Shown: piece by piece, positions 63,690 through 64,000 of the stretch
Position numbering within the stretch: the first letter of the stretch is position 1
How the letters are laid out: every line of letters starts with the position of its first letter
Origin: Symbiodinium kawagutii
Taxonomy: Eukaryota; Sar; Dinophyceae; Suessiales; Symbiodiniaceae
Length of the DNA stretch: 64,000 nucleotides
Direction of reading: 5' to 3'
Assembly (NCBI GenBank): GCA_009767595.1
Contig: VSDK01006225.1
Span: forward strand, 550,209 to 614,208
The notes under the pieces: generated by a model
The model's database searches: none
Told to the model about the DNA's origin: nothing
The model's input: only the letters and a program-made list of their open reading frames with translations
Position numbers and translations under genes: made by a program

Positions 63690-64000
63690 TTTTTGGAATA
63701 GAACTCTTCTTTCTCCTTGGAATGGAACTCTTCTTTCTCCTTGCAATAGAACTCTTCTTTCTCCTTGGAATGGAATTCTTCTTTGACCTTGGAATAAAAC
63801 TCTTGCTTCTCTTGGAATAGAACTCTTCTTTCTCTTTGGAATAGAACTCTTCTTTCTCCTTGCAATAGAACTCTTCTTTCTCCTTGGAATAGAATTCTTC
63901 TTTCACCTTGGAATGGAACTCTTCCTTCTCTTGGAATAGAACTTTTCTTTCTCCTTGGAATGGAACTCTTCTGTCTCCTTGGAATAGAACTCTTCTTTGA
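63690..64000. repeat. 24-bp tandem repeat running off the window
   Basis: The unit is about tggaatagaactcttcttt plus ctcct, repeated with small changes to the window end. On minus it reads as an 8-residue repeat (EKEEFYSK) in one open frame of over 100 codons, on plus as pyrimidine-rich sequence. It could be a coding repeat of a Lys/Glu-rich protein or a plain minisatellite. Confidence 0.85.

Overview
The window looks like nuclear DNA of a dinoflagellate, plausibly Symbiodiniaceae or a relative. The sequence shows a Ty1/copia element of the dinoflagellate type, genes cut into short exons separated by kilobases of simple and dispersed repeats, splice donors that are often GC and sometimes GA instead of GT (usually in the context AG|G), and microsatellites throughout. 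I could run no homology search. Family names rest on motifs I can read and on family knowledge. Exon ends were chosen from splice signals and reading-phase agreement.

Every gene I can recognise lies on the minus strand. From right to left: a 24-bp tandem repeat runs off the right end (63.69-64.0 kb). An intact-looking copia retrotransposon (53363-61060, 119-bp LTRs differing at 1 base) sits just downstream of an exon at 61.12-61.29 kb. Exons of a protein with a YRNQFET / KYGVLN / YGDSYLVL / YKEVQIHGP signature (I believe DUF3626-like) run from about 52.5 kb to a C-terminal exon at 32.9-33.1 kb. Two neighbouring, distantly related micro-exon genes of unknown function occupy 26.2-32.2 kb. Isolated exons of unknown genes lie at 20.6-25.4 kb. 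A flavin-containing monooxygenase (FMO-like) gene spans 19.49 to about 3.1 kb in at least ten exons, with a nested and damaged coding cluster at about 7.1-9.7 kb in one intron.

Between exons lie at least three short inverted-repeat (MITE-like) families, a 199-bp satellite, 54-, 120-, 97-, 24- and 20-bp tandem repeats, degenerate TGGTTAATGATGG-type repeats, an ACCATAT-rich tract and many GAT, TA, CATA, TG and CAA microsatellites. There are two assembly gaps (4521-4540 and 51021-51141).

The most unusual object is the retrotransposon. A gag-protease ORF ends in TAG. It is followed by a separate ATG-initiated ORF in the +1 frame, then by pol back in the gag frame. Pol carries an extra domain resembling a Rossmann/cytosine-methyltransferase fold upstream of integrase. 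No polypurine tract is visible before the 3' LTR.
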